NCBI GenBank assembly: GCA_000337115.1
Contig: AOIR01000033.1
Coordinates: forward strand, 1 to 64,000
Length of the DNA stretch: 64,000 bases
Reading direction: 5' to 3'
DNA from: Natrinema thermotolerans DSM 11552
GTDB taxonomy: Archaea; Halobacteriota; Halobacteria; Halobacteriales; Natrialbaceae
The notes under the pieces were generated by a model. The model saw only the letters and a program-made list of their open reading frames with translations. It did not search any database and was not told the origin of the DNA. The translations under genes and the position numbers were made by a program. Positions within the stretch are counted from its first letter, which is position 1; each line of letters starts with the position of its first letter. Shown here in pieces: positions 24,381 through 32,913 of the stretch.

Positions 24381-25091
24381 CTATCGACCGGTGAGCCGGG
24401 TCGTCAGAGCGGCGGCCGTCGATCGGGAACGCCACGCCGACCGGAGCCGGCGGAGCCAGTAGCTCCCGACGACGACCGCAGGGACGAGCCAGAGGGCGCC
24501 GAAGGGCGCGTACCACTCGTAGACGTACGCGGGTGCGGCGGCGACGAACCGGGCTACGCCGAACGCGCCGACGAGCGACACCGCCGTGACGAACAGCAAT
24601 CCGTCGTCGTCGATCGGGGCCTCCCAGAACCGCAGCGAGCCCGCTCGCCGGGCGTCCGCCGCGACGAGCGCGAGCGCGGCCGCGCTTGCACCGACGGTCA
24701 GCCCGGTCGCGAGATCGAGATCGAGGACGTAGCTCCCGACGACGAGGTCGCCGAGCGCGACCGGGACCAGCGGGAGGAGCGCGGCCAGTCCGGGACCGCC
24801 GTTCCAGAGCGCATAGCAGACGGGAACGACCAGCAGCGTGAGCGTGACGAGCGCGATAAAGACCATGCTGAGCGCGTCGAACCCCGTCGTCGAGACGGTG
24901 TCGAGGACGTCGCCGCCGACGCTCACTCGCGCCCCGAGGTAGCTCCCGGCGAACATCGCGACCAGTCCGCCCAGATACGCAATCGTCAGCGCCGTCCGTC
25001 GCCGATAGCGGCCGACGAGGGGATGCTCGAGCGCGGCACCGATCGACGTGGCCGCGCCCGGCGAGTGCCGGCCGTCCGTGCCGGGACTCAT
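24381..25091 (-). CDS. Integral membrane protein of six or seven helices
   Basis: This 236-residue hydrophobic protein has segments LTIAYLGGLVAMFAGSYLGA, MVFIALVTLTLLVVPVCYAL, LLPLVPVALGDLVVGSYVL, LTVGASAAALALVAAD, LLFVTAVSLVGAFGVARFVAA and LWLVPAVVVGSYWL. It starts at ATG 25091, overlapping the stop of the Tat-exported protein by 4 bases (ATGA), so the two are coupled. No transport or enzyme signature was recognised. Confidence 0.75.
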   Translation of the reverse strand: MSPGTDGRHSPGAATSIGAALEHPLVGRYRRRTALTIAYLGGLVAMFAGSYLGARVSVGGDVLDTVSTTGFDALSMVFIALVTLTLLVVPVCYALWNGGPGLAALLPLVPVALGDLVVGSYVLDLDLATGLTVGASAAALALVAADARRAGSLRFWEAPIDDDGLLFVTAVSLVGAFGVARFVAAAPAYVYEWYAPFGALWLVPAVVVGSYWLRRLRSAWRSRSTAAALTTRLTGR

Positions 25092-25744
25092 GGCTCCTCC
25101 GCGATGACGGTCGCGAGCCCGTCGTGGTCGGGCTCCGTCTCGTTTCGCAGGTCGATCGCGCGCGGGGAGACGCGCCACCCCTCGTCGGCGAAGATCCGTT
25201 CCATCGTCTCCCGGCCGCGCAGGTAGGACGTGACCCCGTGTGTCGGCCGGGCGGGGGTGTCCTCGTGGGCCTGCATCGAGACGACGCCCTCGAACGACCA
25301 GCACCGGACGTGTCGCCGCCCGTTGATCCCGTAGTAGGTCTGGGCGGCCGTCGCCTCCTGACGGACGTACTCCTCGGTCGTCCGATCCCAGGCGTACCGG
25401 GTGTACTCTTCGGGGTTGCGGACCCACCCCTCGTCGACGAGGACGGACATGATCCGCTCGAGGCCGCTCTCGCCCTCTGCAGCCGGGAGGACGACGACGT
25501 TGAACGGGGCGGTCGCCCGGTAGCCGTCGAGCGTCGGCTCGTAGTGGTAGCGGCCGATCGGTGTCTCGTCCTCGTCGGTGATCGGGTCGTCGACCCAGTC
25601 GCCGGCTTCCGCGGGCGGTTCGGCGGCCTCGACCGTCCCGCTCGAGTCGGTCGCGTCCGGCGGCGACGGGAGCAGCGCCGCTCCGACGACCGTTCCGACG
25701 CCGGCCAGCCCGAACTTCCCGAGGAAGTCCCGTCGCGTCGACAC
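25088..25744 (-). CDS. Tat-exported haloarchaeal protein of unknown function
   Basis: This protein of about 218 residues starts at GTG 25744 with a twin-arginine signal STRRDFLGKFGLAGVGTVVGAALL. Its globular domain contains APFNVVVLPAAEG...LERIMSVLVDEGW...YGINGRRHVRCWSF, which resembles the LssY C-terminal type domain (from memory). A GAGGT ribosome-binding-like site lies 5 bases before the GTG. The open frame runs upstream to GTG 25867, but that part is Arg-rich and not needed for the Tat signal. It is coupled to the downstream membrane protein gene. Confidence 0.7.
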   Translation of the reverse strand: MSTRRDFLGKFGLAGVGTVVGAALLPSPPDATDSSGTVEAAEPPAEAGDWVDDPITDEDETPIGRYHYEPTLDGYRATAPFNVVVLPAAEGESGLERIMSVLVDEGWVRNPEEYTRYAWDRTTEEYVRQEATAAQTYYGINGRRHVRCWSFEGVVSMQAHEDTPARPTHGVTSYLRGRETMERIFADEGWRVSPRAIDLRNETEPDHDGLATVIAEEP

Positions 25745-25880
25745 GGTTACCTCTGCCGTCGCTGGCGTCCGACTCCCGAATCCGGAGTCGACGGCGGGCG
25801 CTCTCCGCCGTCGTCGCCGATCGCTCGTCGTTCGCCTCGGTTCCGCTGACCCTGTCTCATTGGTCACCAGTTCAACAAGA

Positions 25881-25895
25881 TCTTATTTATTAGTT
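25881..25895 (-). promoter_or_regulatory. AT-rich promoter for the Tat-protein operon
   Basis: The minus strand holds CTAATAAATAAGA, a strong TATA box. It predicts a transcript start near 25861 and so a leader of over 100 bases before the Tat-signal start, within which a 36-codon Arg-rich frame starting at ATG 25860 is open. Confidence 0.5.
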
Positions 25896-26076
25896 TTCCA
25901 ATTTGACACGCGGACAATAACGCGCAGCGGCGGTCCCTCTCGGGACTCTCACGCCTGATCGTCGTCGGTCGACATCCGCGTTCGGCCGTTACGTTCCCGA
26001 TCACGTTCGCCCCGCTCGCCGGCGGGCGGCGGGGTTGCGGAACTGTTTTACGCGCTGCAGGGCCAATAGACGCGTA

Positions 26077-28854
26077 ATGAGCGAACTGGCGGCGGAATAC
26101 CGCCTCGAGTACTTCGAGGAGGAAGGGTTCGAGCGCAAGGAGTGCCCGGAGTGTGGCGCGCACTTCTGGACGCGCGATCACGCCAGGGAGACCTGCGGTG
26201 AACCACCCTGCGAGGAGTACGGCTTCATCGACAACTCCGGCTTCGAGGAGTCGTACGACCTCTCGGGGATGCGCGAGGCCTTTCTCTCTTACTTCGAGGA
26301 CCACGACCACGAGCGAATCGATCCCTACCCGGTCGCGGCGAACCGCTGGCGAGACGACGTCTTGCTGACCCAGGCGTCGATCTACGATTTCCAGCCGCTG
26401 GTGACCAGCGGCGAGACGCCCCCGCCCGCGAACCCGCTGACGGTCTCCCAGCCCTGCATCCGGATGCAGGACATCGACAACGTCGGCAAGACCGGGCGAC
26501 ACACGATGGCCTTCGAGATGATGGCCCATCACGCGTTCAACACGCGCGAGGAGGTCGAGGAAGACGAGTACGCCTACCACGGCGAGGTCTACTGGAAGGA
26601 CCGCACCGTCGAACTCTGCGACGGCTTCTTCGACTCGATGGGCGTCGACCTCGAGGAGGTCATTTACATCGAGGACCCGTGGGTCGGCGGCGGCAACGCC
26701 GGCCCCGCCATCGAGGTCATCTACCGCGGCGTCGAACTCGCCACGCTCGTCTTCATGTCGATGGAACAGGACCCGGACGGCGAGTACGAGATGAAAGACG
26801 GGAACCGCTACAGCCCGATGGACACCTACATCGTCGACACGGGCTACGGCCTCGAGCGCTGGACCTGGGTCTCACAGGGGACCCCGACCGTCTACGAGGC
26901 GGTCTACCCCGACATGATCGCCTTTTTGAAGGACAACGCCGGCCTCGACCACACCGACGAGCAGGAGGCACTGATCCATCGGGCCGCGAAACTCGCGGGC
27001 CACATGGACATCGACGAGGCCGAGGACATGGAGACCGCCCGCGGCGAGATCGCGGCCGAACTCGACGTCGACGTCGACACCCTCGAGGAACTGATGGAGC
27101 CGCTCGAGGACATCTACGCGATCGCGGACCACTGCCGGACGCTGGCGTACATGCTCGGCGACGGCATCGTCCCCTCGAACGTCGGCACCGGCTACCTCGC
27201 GCGGATGGTGCTTCGTCGCACCAAACGGCTCTGTGACACGGTCGGCGTCGACGCGCCGCTGGACGAACTCGTCGACATGCAGGCCGAACGGCTCGAGTAC
27301 GAGAACCGCGACACGATCCGGGACATCGTCCGCACCGAGGTCGAGAAGTACCGCGAGACGCTCGAACGGGGCGGCCGCCGGGTCGAGACGCTGGCCGAGG
27401 AGTACGCGAAGAAAGGCGAGCCGATCCCGACCGACGAACTGATCGAACTCTACGACTCCCACGGTATCCAGCCGGACATGGTCGCGGAGATCGCCGCGGA
27501 GTCGGGGGCTGACGTCGAGATCCCCGACGACTTCTACAGCCTCGTCGCGAAGCGCCACGATACGCCCGAGGTCGTTGCGGAGGCCGAAGACGAGGAAGAC
27601 GAACGTTTCGCCGACCTCCCCGAGACGGACAAGCTCTACTACGACGATCAGGGGCGCACCCAGTTCGAGGCGGTCGTGCTGGACGTCTTCGAGCGCGAGG
27701 AGGGCTACGACGTCGTCCTCGATCAGACGATGTTCTACCCCGAGGGCGGTGGCCAGCCCGCGGACACGGGGACACTCTCGACCGACGACACCACCGTCGA
27801 GGTCGAAGACGTCCAGATCGAGGACGGCGTGATCCTCCACCGGACCGACGAGAGCCCCGGCAAGGGCGAGTTCGTCAACGGGCAGGTCGACGGCGGTCGT
27901 CGCCGTCAGCTCATGCGCCACCACACGGCGACCCACATCGTCATCCACGCCGCCCGGCAGGTACTCGGTGAACACATCCGCCAGGCCGGCGCACAGAAGG
28001 GGGTCGACTCCTCGCGGATCGACGTCCGCCACTACGATCGGATCTCCCGTGCGGACGTCAAGGAGATCGAGTCCCTGGCAAACGAGATCGTCATGGACAA
28101 CACGCAGGTCACACAGGAGTGGCCCGACCGCCACGACGCCGAGGCCGAACACGGCTTCGACCTCTATCAGGGCGGGATCCCGCCGGGCGAGCAGATCCGC
28201 CTGATCACCGTCGACGAGGACGTCCAGGCCTGCGGCGGGACCCACGTCGCCCGCACCGGCGACATCGGCACGATCAAGGTCCTCTCGACCGAGCGCGTCC
28301 AAGACGGCGTCGAGCGGATCACCTTCGCGGCCGGCGAGGCCGCCATCGAGGCCACGCAAGCGAAGGAGGACGCCCTCTACGAGGCCGCCGAAACCCTCGA
28401 CGTCTCCCCCGAGGACGTCCCCGAGACCGCCGAGCGATTCTTCGAGGAGTGGAAAGCTCGAGGCAAGGAGATCGAGGACCTGACCGAACAGCTCGCCGCG
28501 GCCCGCGCCGGCGGCGGTGGCGGCGGCGAGGAGGTCGAGGTCGGCGAGACGACCGCCGTCGTCGACCGCATCGACGCCGACATGGACGAACTCCGCGCGA
28601 CCGCCAACGCCCTCGTCGAGGACGGCAAGATCGCCGTCCTCGGCAGCGGCGAGAGCGGTGCCCAGTTCGTCGTCGCCGTCCCCGACGACGTGGGCGTCAA
28701 CGCCGGCGAGGTCGTCGGCGAACTCGCAGCCAAGGTCGGCGGCGGCGGCGGCGGCCCACCGGACTTCGCACAGGGCGGCGGCCCCAACGTCGAGGACCTC
28801 GACGACGCGCTCGAGGACGCCCCCGACGTGTTGCGCCAGATCTTGAACGCCTGA
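26077..28854 (+). CDS. alaS: Alanyl-tRNA synthetase
   Basis: This 925-residue archaeal-type AlaRS charges tRNA-Ala. The N-terminus begins with a zinc-binding-like [23 protein letters not shown] segment found in archaeal AlaRS. The class II core follows ([30 protein letters not shown]). The editing domain has HHTATH at about 614 and CGGTH at about 719, the zinc ligands that clear mischarged Ser and Gly. A Gly-rich linker leads to the C-Ala region ending [18 protein letters not shown] 26077 follows a TTTTAC box by about 28 bases. Confidence 0.97.
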   Translation: MSELAAEYRLEYFEEEGFERKECPECGAHFWTRDHARETCGEPPCEEYGFIDNSGFEESYDLSGMREAFLSYFEDHDHERIDPYPVAANRWRDDVLLTQASIYDFQPLVTSGETPPPANPLTVSQPCIRMQDIDNVGKTGRHTMAFEMMAHHAFNTREEVEEDEYAYHGEVYWKDRTVELCDGFFDSMGVDLEEVIYIEDPWVGGGNAGPAIEVIYRGVELATLVFMSMEQDPDGEYEMKDGNRYSPMDTYIVDTGYGLERWTWVSQGTPTVYEAVYPDMIAFLKDNAGLDHTDEQEALIHRAAKLAGHMDIDEAEDMETARGEIAAELDVDVDTLEELMEPLEDIYAIADHCRTLAYMLGDGIVPSNVGTGYLARMVLRRTKRLCDTVGVDAPLDELVDMQAERLEYENRDTIRDIVRTEVEKYRETLERGGRRVETLAEEYAKKGEPIPTDELIELYDSHGIQPDMVAEIAAESGADVEIPDDFYSLVAKRHDTPEVVAEAEDEEDERFADLPETDKLYYDDQGRTQFEAVVLDVFEREEGYDVVLDQTMFYPEGGGQPADTGTLSTDDTTVEVEDVQIEDGVILHRTDESPGKGEFVNGQVDGGRRRQLMRHHTATHIVIHAARQVLGEHIRQAGAQKGVDSSRIDVRHYDRISRADVKEIESLANEIVMDNTQVTQEWPDRHDAEAEHGFDLYQGGIPPGEQIRLITVDEDVQACGGTHVARTGDIGTIKVLSTERVQDGVERITFAAGEAAIEATQAKEDALYEAAETLDVSPEDVPETAERFFEEWKARGKEIEDLTEQLAAARAGGGGGGEEVEVGETTAVVDRIDADMDELRATANALVEDGKIAVLGSGESGAQFVVAVPDDVGVNAGEVVGELAAKVGGGGGGPPDFAQGGGPNVEDLDDALEDAPDVLRQILNA

Positions 28855-28933
28855 TCGGCGGTTCGACGCCGTTCGATCTCCCGCTCGAGTCGAAACCGTC
28901 CCCTTCTTTCACCGCCGCCCCGTCGATTCTCTC

Positions 28934-29719
28934 ATGCCGACCGCAACGAACGGCTCCGTCTCGCTGTACTACGACCGTGCGGGCGAGGGCGCGCCCGTCG
29001 TTTTCGTCCCCGAGGCCGGCCTCGGCGGCTGGCTGTGGGGCTGGCAACACGCCGCCGTCGCCGGCCCCCACGAGGCCGTCGTCTGGGATCTCCGTGGGAC
29101 GGGTCGCTCGGATGCACCGCCCGGTCCCTACGACCTCGAGACGCTCGCCGCCGACCTCGAGGCGGTGCTGGCCGACTGCGGGATTCCGAACGCACATCTC
29201 GTCGGCTGCGGGCTCGGCGGTGCGATCGCACTTCGTGCCGCTCGAGACTCGAGTCGCGTCGCGACGCTGACGCTGTTCGGAACGGCGGCCGAGGGCGAGG
29301 CGTTCGACCTCGAACCGCTCTTTGCGCCGCCGGACGACCGGGACGCGCTCGAGGCGTCGCTCACGGCCGGCCTCTCGACGGACTTCCGCGAGGCCCAACC
29401 CGACGCACTCGAGGGAATCGTCGACTGGCGGGCCGACGGCGACGCCGAACGGGACGGCTGGGAGGCACAGGTCGCGGCGCTCGAGGGGTTCGACGCGACC
29501 GACTGGCTGGTCGAGGTGACCCAGCCGACGCGGGTGATCCACGGCGGCGCGGACGAACTCGTGTCGCCGGCGGCCGGGACGGCGTTGACGCGGGGACTGC
29601 CCCGCGGGGAGTTCCGCAACCTCGAGGACGCGGGGCATCTCTGTTTCATCGAGCGCTCGCGGACGGTCAACGATCTCCTGCTGGGCTTTCTCGCGGATCG
29701 GACGGATGAATCCACGTAA
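28934..29719 (+). CDS. Alpha/beta hydrolase
   Basis: This 261-residue alpha/beta hydrolase fold protein has an oxyanion-region strand VVFVPEAGLGGWLWGWQHAA, a WDLRGTGRSDAPPGPYDLE segment and a late Asp/His (DAGHLCFIERS). The nucleophile elbow reads GCGLGG, where the usual G-x-S-x-G has Gly in place of Ser; the GCG Cys may serve instead, or the enzyme may be inactive. It reads just ahead of the AMP-ligase-like gene, so the two could act on the same acyl substrate. Substrate unknown. Confidence 0.82.
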   Translation: MPTATNGSVSLYYDRAGEGAPVVFVPEAGLGGWLWGWQHAAVAGPHEAVVWDLRGTGRSDAPPGPYDLETLAADLEAVLADCGIPNAHLVGCGLGGAIALRAARDSSRVATLTLFGTAAEGEAFDLEPLFAPPDDRDALEASLTAGLSTDFREAQPDALEGIVDWRADGDAERDGWEAQVAALEGFDATDWLVEVTQPTRVIHGGADELVSPAAGTALTRGLPRGEFRNLEDAGHLCFIERSRTVNDLLLGFLADRTDEST

Positions 29720-29778
29720 CGGCTCGGCCGACGCGGGGAGTGCTTGCGACTGACCCCCGCCATACTACGTATGCGAGC

Positions 29779-31026
29779 GTGGAAGCGACCCCCGTGACCC
29801 TCTCGCTGGCCCGCCGGGCGGACCGCTTCCCGGATCGGACGGCGGTCGTCGACATCTCCGAGGATCGGCTGTACGCGCCCGCGGAGACGATTCACGAGGA
29901 CCGGGTTTCCTACGGAGCGCTGTCGGCGATCGCGGACCGAACCGCCGAACGGCTCGCCACGCTCGGGATCGGACCCGGCGACACGGTCTGTCTCGTCACC
30001 CGAAACCGGGTCGCGACGCTGGGGCTGTTTTTCGCCTGTCGACGGCTCGGGGCGACGCTCGCGCCGGTTTCCCATCTGCTGACGCCCGCCTCCGTCGAGC
30101 GTCCCTTCGACGTCCTCGAGCCCGAAATCGTCGTCGCGGAGGCGGCCCAGCGCGATCTAGTGCGGTCGATCCCGTTCGACCGATCGGTGACGCTTGCGGA
30201 ACTGTCCGAGACGGACCGCGCCGGTATCGAGGTCGACGCCCGGCGGCCGGGCGAGTCGCCGCTGCTCGCGCTCCACGGCGAGTCGGGGCGGCCGATCGCG
30301 GGCTACGAGAGCGAGACCCTCGAGCGCAACTGTCGGACGGCGACCGCGGTGTGGGGGCTGACGGCCGACGACGTCGTCCCGGTGACGACGCGGCTGTCGG
30401 CCCCGGACGCGCTCGTCCGCGTCGCGTTGTCGGTGCTGTACGCCGGCGGGACGCTCCTGCTCGACCGCGCCTTCGACCCCGGCGACGCCGCGACCGCGAT
30501 CGCCGAGGAGGGGGCCACGCTGTTGCCCGGACGGGAGGCCGTCCTCCGGGACATCGCGGCCGAACCCGGCTTCGACGCGGCCGCCGCCTCGCTCGAGCGG
30601 GCGGTCTGCGCGGCCCCGGTCGACGGCAACGTGATCGACGCCTATCGGGACCGGGACGTGCCGGTCGCGCGGGTCTACGGCCGCCTCGAGTGTCCGACCG
30701 CACTGAGCGAGGGGTTCGCCGACGACGACCGCGCCCGCGACGCCGACGAGTCATCGGTCGGTCGTCCGGTGCCGGACTGTCGCGCCCGACTGGTCGACGA
30801 CGACGCGGTCCTCGAGGGAGCGGCCGAGGGGCGACTCCAGCTTTCGGGCCCGGTCGTCGCCGACGGCTACGTAAGCGCTGCCGGAACCGACGACGGGGGG
30901 CGGGAGGAGTCGACCGACCGCGAGAGCGCCGACGACGACAGCGACCGCGGCCGGTTCCTCGACGGCTGGTTCGATACCGGTGACCGGTTCCATCGGGATG
31001 GTGCGGGGTGCTATCACCTGCGATGA
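29779..31026 (+). CDS. AMP-forming acyl-CoA ligase-like protein, C-terminally truncated
   Basis: This protein of 415 residues is of the ANL (acyl-AMP ligase) family, starting at GTG 29779. The N-terminal core is recognisable (LARRADRFPDRTAVVD, GDTVCLVTRNR, FFACRRLGATLAPVSHLL). The phosphate loop, normally TSGTTGxPKG, reads HGESGRPIAG and has lost its Thr residues. The protein stops after WFDTGDRFHRDGAGCYHLR, exactly before the C-terminal domain with the catalytic Lys. No continuation is visible in other frames. Activity is therefore doubtful, and it may be decaying or repurposed. Confidence 0.8.
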   Translation: MEATPVTLSLARRADRFPDRTAVVDISEDRLYAPAETIHEDRVSYGALSAIADRTAERLATLGIGPGDTVCLVTRNRVATLGLFFACRRLGATLAPVSHLLTPASVERPFDVLEPEIVVAEAAQRDLVRSIPFDRSVTLAELSETDRAGIEVDARRPGESPLLALHGESGRPIAGYESETLERNCRTATAVWGLTADDVVPVTTRLSAPDALVRVALSVLYAGGTLLLDRAFDPGDAATAIAEEGATLLPGREAVLRDIAAEPGFDAAAASLERAVCAAPVDGNVIDAYRDRDVPVARVYGRLECPTALSEGFADDDRARDADESSVGRPVPDCRARLVDDDAVLEGAAEGRLQLSGPVVADGYVSAAGTDDGGREESTDRESADDDSDRGRFLDGWFDTGDRFHRDGAGCYHLR

Positions 31027-31157
31027 GCGACGGCGATGCGACCGTGTCCGGTTCCGGCGTCGCGGGCTCGAGACGCGGCAGCGCTAGCTGTCGCCGGTTG
31101 CGGCAACCCCCGCACTGGGCGCAACACCTATTTTCACCGAGTAGCCACTAGCGCGTA

Positions 31158-31895
31158 ATGAGTAAACCCCGAATCGCCGTCCTGAACGCGGCTCACCGGG
31201 ACGAGAACACGACGCGGAACTTCCGACGGGAACTCGACGCCTCGCTGGCGGAGTTCGACGCCACCGACGGTACAGTCCCCGACGACTTCGACTACGACGG
31301 TGCCGTCGTCACCGGCTCCCGCTCGTCGGTCTACTGGGACGACGACTGGATGCGGCCCGTCAAGGAGTGGGTCGGCGAGGCGATCGATCGCGGGATCCCC
31401 TTCCTCGGGGTCTGTTGGGGCCACCAGCTGCTCGCCGACGTCCTCGGGGGCACCGTCGAAGACATGGGCGTCTACGAGGTCGGCTACAGCGAGATCGAAC
31501 ACACCGGCGACTCGCGGCTGTTCGACGGCATCGACGAGACCTTCCTGTCCTTTACCAGCCACTCCGACGCGGTTACTACTCTCCCGCCCGGTGCCGACCC
31601 CCTCGCCGAAAACGACTACTCGAACCACGGCTTCCGCACGGGCCGCGTCTTCGGCGTCCAGTTCCACCCCGAGTACGACGCGAAAACCGCCCGCGAACTC
31701 GTCCACCGCAAGGACCTCTCCGACGAGCGCCGGGAGTCGATCCTCGCCGAGATCACCGACGAGAATTACCAACGGGCCAGCGAAGCGAAACTCGTCTTCG
31801 ACAACTTCCTCGAGTTCGTTCGCGAGGTGCGCGCGGACGGTGTCGATTCCGGGACCGACAATCGGACTGCGACTCGAGCCGGTCGCTCCGACTGA
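31158..31895 (+). CDS. Class I glutamine amidotransferase-like protein
   Basis: This 245-residue stand-alone class I glutamine amidotransferase resembles the GuaA-type GATase domain. The nucleophile Cys is in FLGVCWGHQLLADVLGG, the catalytic His-x-Glu in VFGVQFHPEYD, and VVTGSRSSVYWDDDW forms the oxyanion strand. Such proteins hydrolyse Gln or gamma-glutamyl compounds. No ammonia-accepting partner is adjacent. Spacing of 131 bases from the ligase-like gene suggests its own promoter. Confidence 0.9.
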   Translation: MSKPRIAVLNAAHRDENTTRNFRRELDASLAEFDATDGTVPDDFDYDGAVVTGSRSSVYWDDDWMRPVKEWVGEAIDRGIPFLGVCWGHQLLADVLGGTVEDMGVYEVGYSEIEHTGDSRLFDGIDETFLSFTSHSDAVTTLPPGADPLAENDYSNHGFRTGRVFGVQFHPEYDAKTARELVHRKDLSDERRESILAEITDENYQRASEAKLVFDNFLEFVREVRADGVDSGTDNRTATRAGRSD

Positions 31896-32031
31896 CTAGC
31901 CGGTTCCCCCTCCGATTGCTATCTGCTCGAACGGCATTCGATAGCGACTGTAACGTTCTGAATTCGCCCGTCGGAAGACATTGCTCGTAGCGGGAGAACA
32001 GTTTTCTCAGTGGAGTCCGCTACTAGCGCAT

Positions 32032-32310
32032 ATGAGTACCTCGATCAAGGTCACGGATGTCACGAAATCGTACCTCGAGGAACTTCAAGCAGAGATTCGC
32101 CTCGAGACGGGAACGAACGTGACTCAACAGGACCTCCTCGAACGGATCGTTACGAACACGTACGAATCGAAAGACGAGATAATCGACTCGTATCGGGACG
32201 ATTTCGAGCCACTGTCGGAGGACGAGATCGATCGGTGGCTGTCCGGAACCGTCGACTCAGGTGTCGAGACGACGGAAGAAGACATCGATGAGGTTCTGTA
32301 CGGCGAATGA
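32032..32310 (+). CDS. vapB: VapB-type antitoxin
   Basis: This 92-residue protein has an N-terminal DNA-binding-like segment (TSIKVTDVTKSYLEELQAEIRLETGTNVTQQDLLERIV) of ribbon-helix-helix type. An acidic tail rich in Glu and Asp follows, the usual toxin-neutralising part. Its stop overlaps the start of the PIN-domain gene by 4 bases, the standard antitoxin-toxin arrangement. It probably also represses its own promoter. ATG 32032 is chosen over the open upstream frame. Confidence 0.87.
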   Translation: MSTSIKVTDVTKSYLEELQAEIRLETGTNVTQQDLLERIVTNTYESKDEIIDSYRDDFEPLSEDEIDRWLSGTVDSGVETTEEDIDEVLYGE

Positions 32311-32759
32311 GCGTATTTATCGACACTGGTGTTTTCTTCGCGCAGCACGATCGTGCCGCAGCGAGGCATGAAGCGGCAGCCAATGCAATGCAGACAGTCC
32401 TCGCAGGCAGTCTCGGCCGTCCATACACGAGCGACTACGTGATCGACGAAGCGATCACGCTTACCCGGAAACGAACGGGTAGCTACGACGCCGCGTGGAC
32501 TATCGGACGGCGAATCCTCGGTCGTGGTGGATACCCGGATCGGATCGAACTACAGCAGACGACACCGGAACTGTTCGAGGAGACGCTCGAAACGTTCGAG
32601 AACTATCGGGATCATTCGCTTAGTTTCACGGACGCGAACACGATCGCGATCGTTGAGCGGGACGGTATCGATTCCGTTCTCAGCTTCGACGACGACTTCG
32701 ACGGCCTCGTCGATCGGATCGATCCGACGATAATCGGCGACGACTATAGTAGCCGTTGA
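32307..32759 (+). CDS. vapC: VapC-type PIN-domain toxin
   Basis: This 150-residue PIN ribonuclease has the acidic metal-binding residues in place: Asp in FIDTGVFF, Glu/Asp in YVIDEAITL, Asp in SFTDANTIAI and the final acidic SFDDDFDGL. It would cleave RNA, often tRNA, when freed from VapB. The last codons (YSSR and stop) lie inside a palindromic element that begins at 32744, so the C-terminal end is partly made of that element. The catalytic core is complete without it. Confidence 0.9.
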   Translation: MSVFIDTGVFFAQHDRAAARHEAAANAMQTVLAGSLGRPYTSDYVIDEAITLTRKRTGSYDAAWTIGRRILGRGGYPDRIELQQTTPELFEETLETFENYRDHSLSFTDANTIAIVERDGIDSVLSFDDDFDGLVDRIDPTIIGDDYSSR

Positions 32760-32829
32760 AACGATTTACACGCTGATCGCAACGCTGTCGTGCGATCAGG
32801 TGTGCAATGACTTTCAGCGGCTACTATAG
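32744..32829. mobile_element. 86-bp imperfect palindrome, MITE-like
   Basis: This sequence starts CTATAGTAGCCG and ends with the exact reverse complement. The two 43-base arms pair over most of their length. It could fold into one long hairpin and lies between the convergent vapC and Fe-S protein genes. The length, terminal repeats and overlap with the vapC end suggest a short non-autonomous mobile or repeated element. It may also act as a two-way terminator. No second copy is in this window. Confidence 0.6.
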
Positions 32830-32913
32830 CAGTACAACCGTTCGAATTCTCCCGTTCGACCGATCCGCAAAACGAATCCGATTCGTCGGCTACCGGACCG
32901 ACCGGAGTGCCAA

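Noticed and set aside
26872-28359. 495-codon minus strand frame opposite alaS
   Set aside because: It is antisense to an intact synthetase. The repeated Val/Asp/Leu pattern is a codon shadow.
31023-31091. 22-codon frame overlapping the end of the AMP-ligase gene
   Set aside because: It was examined as a possible missing C-terminal part or coupled peptide. It is low-complexity Ser/Gly and does not resemble the ligase domain.
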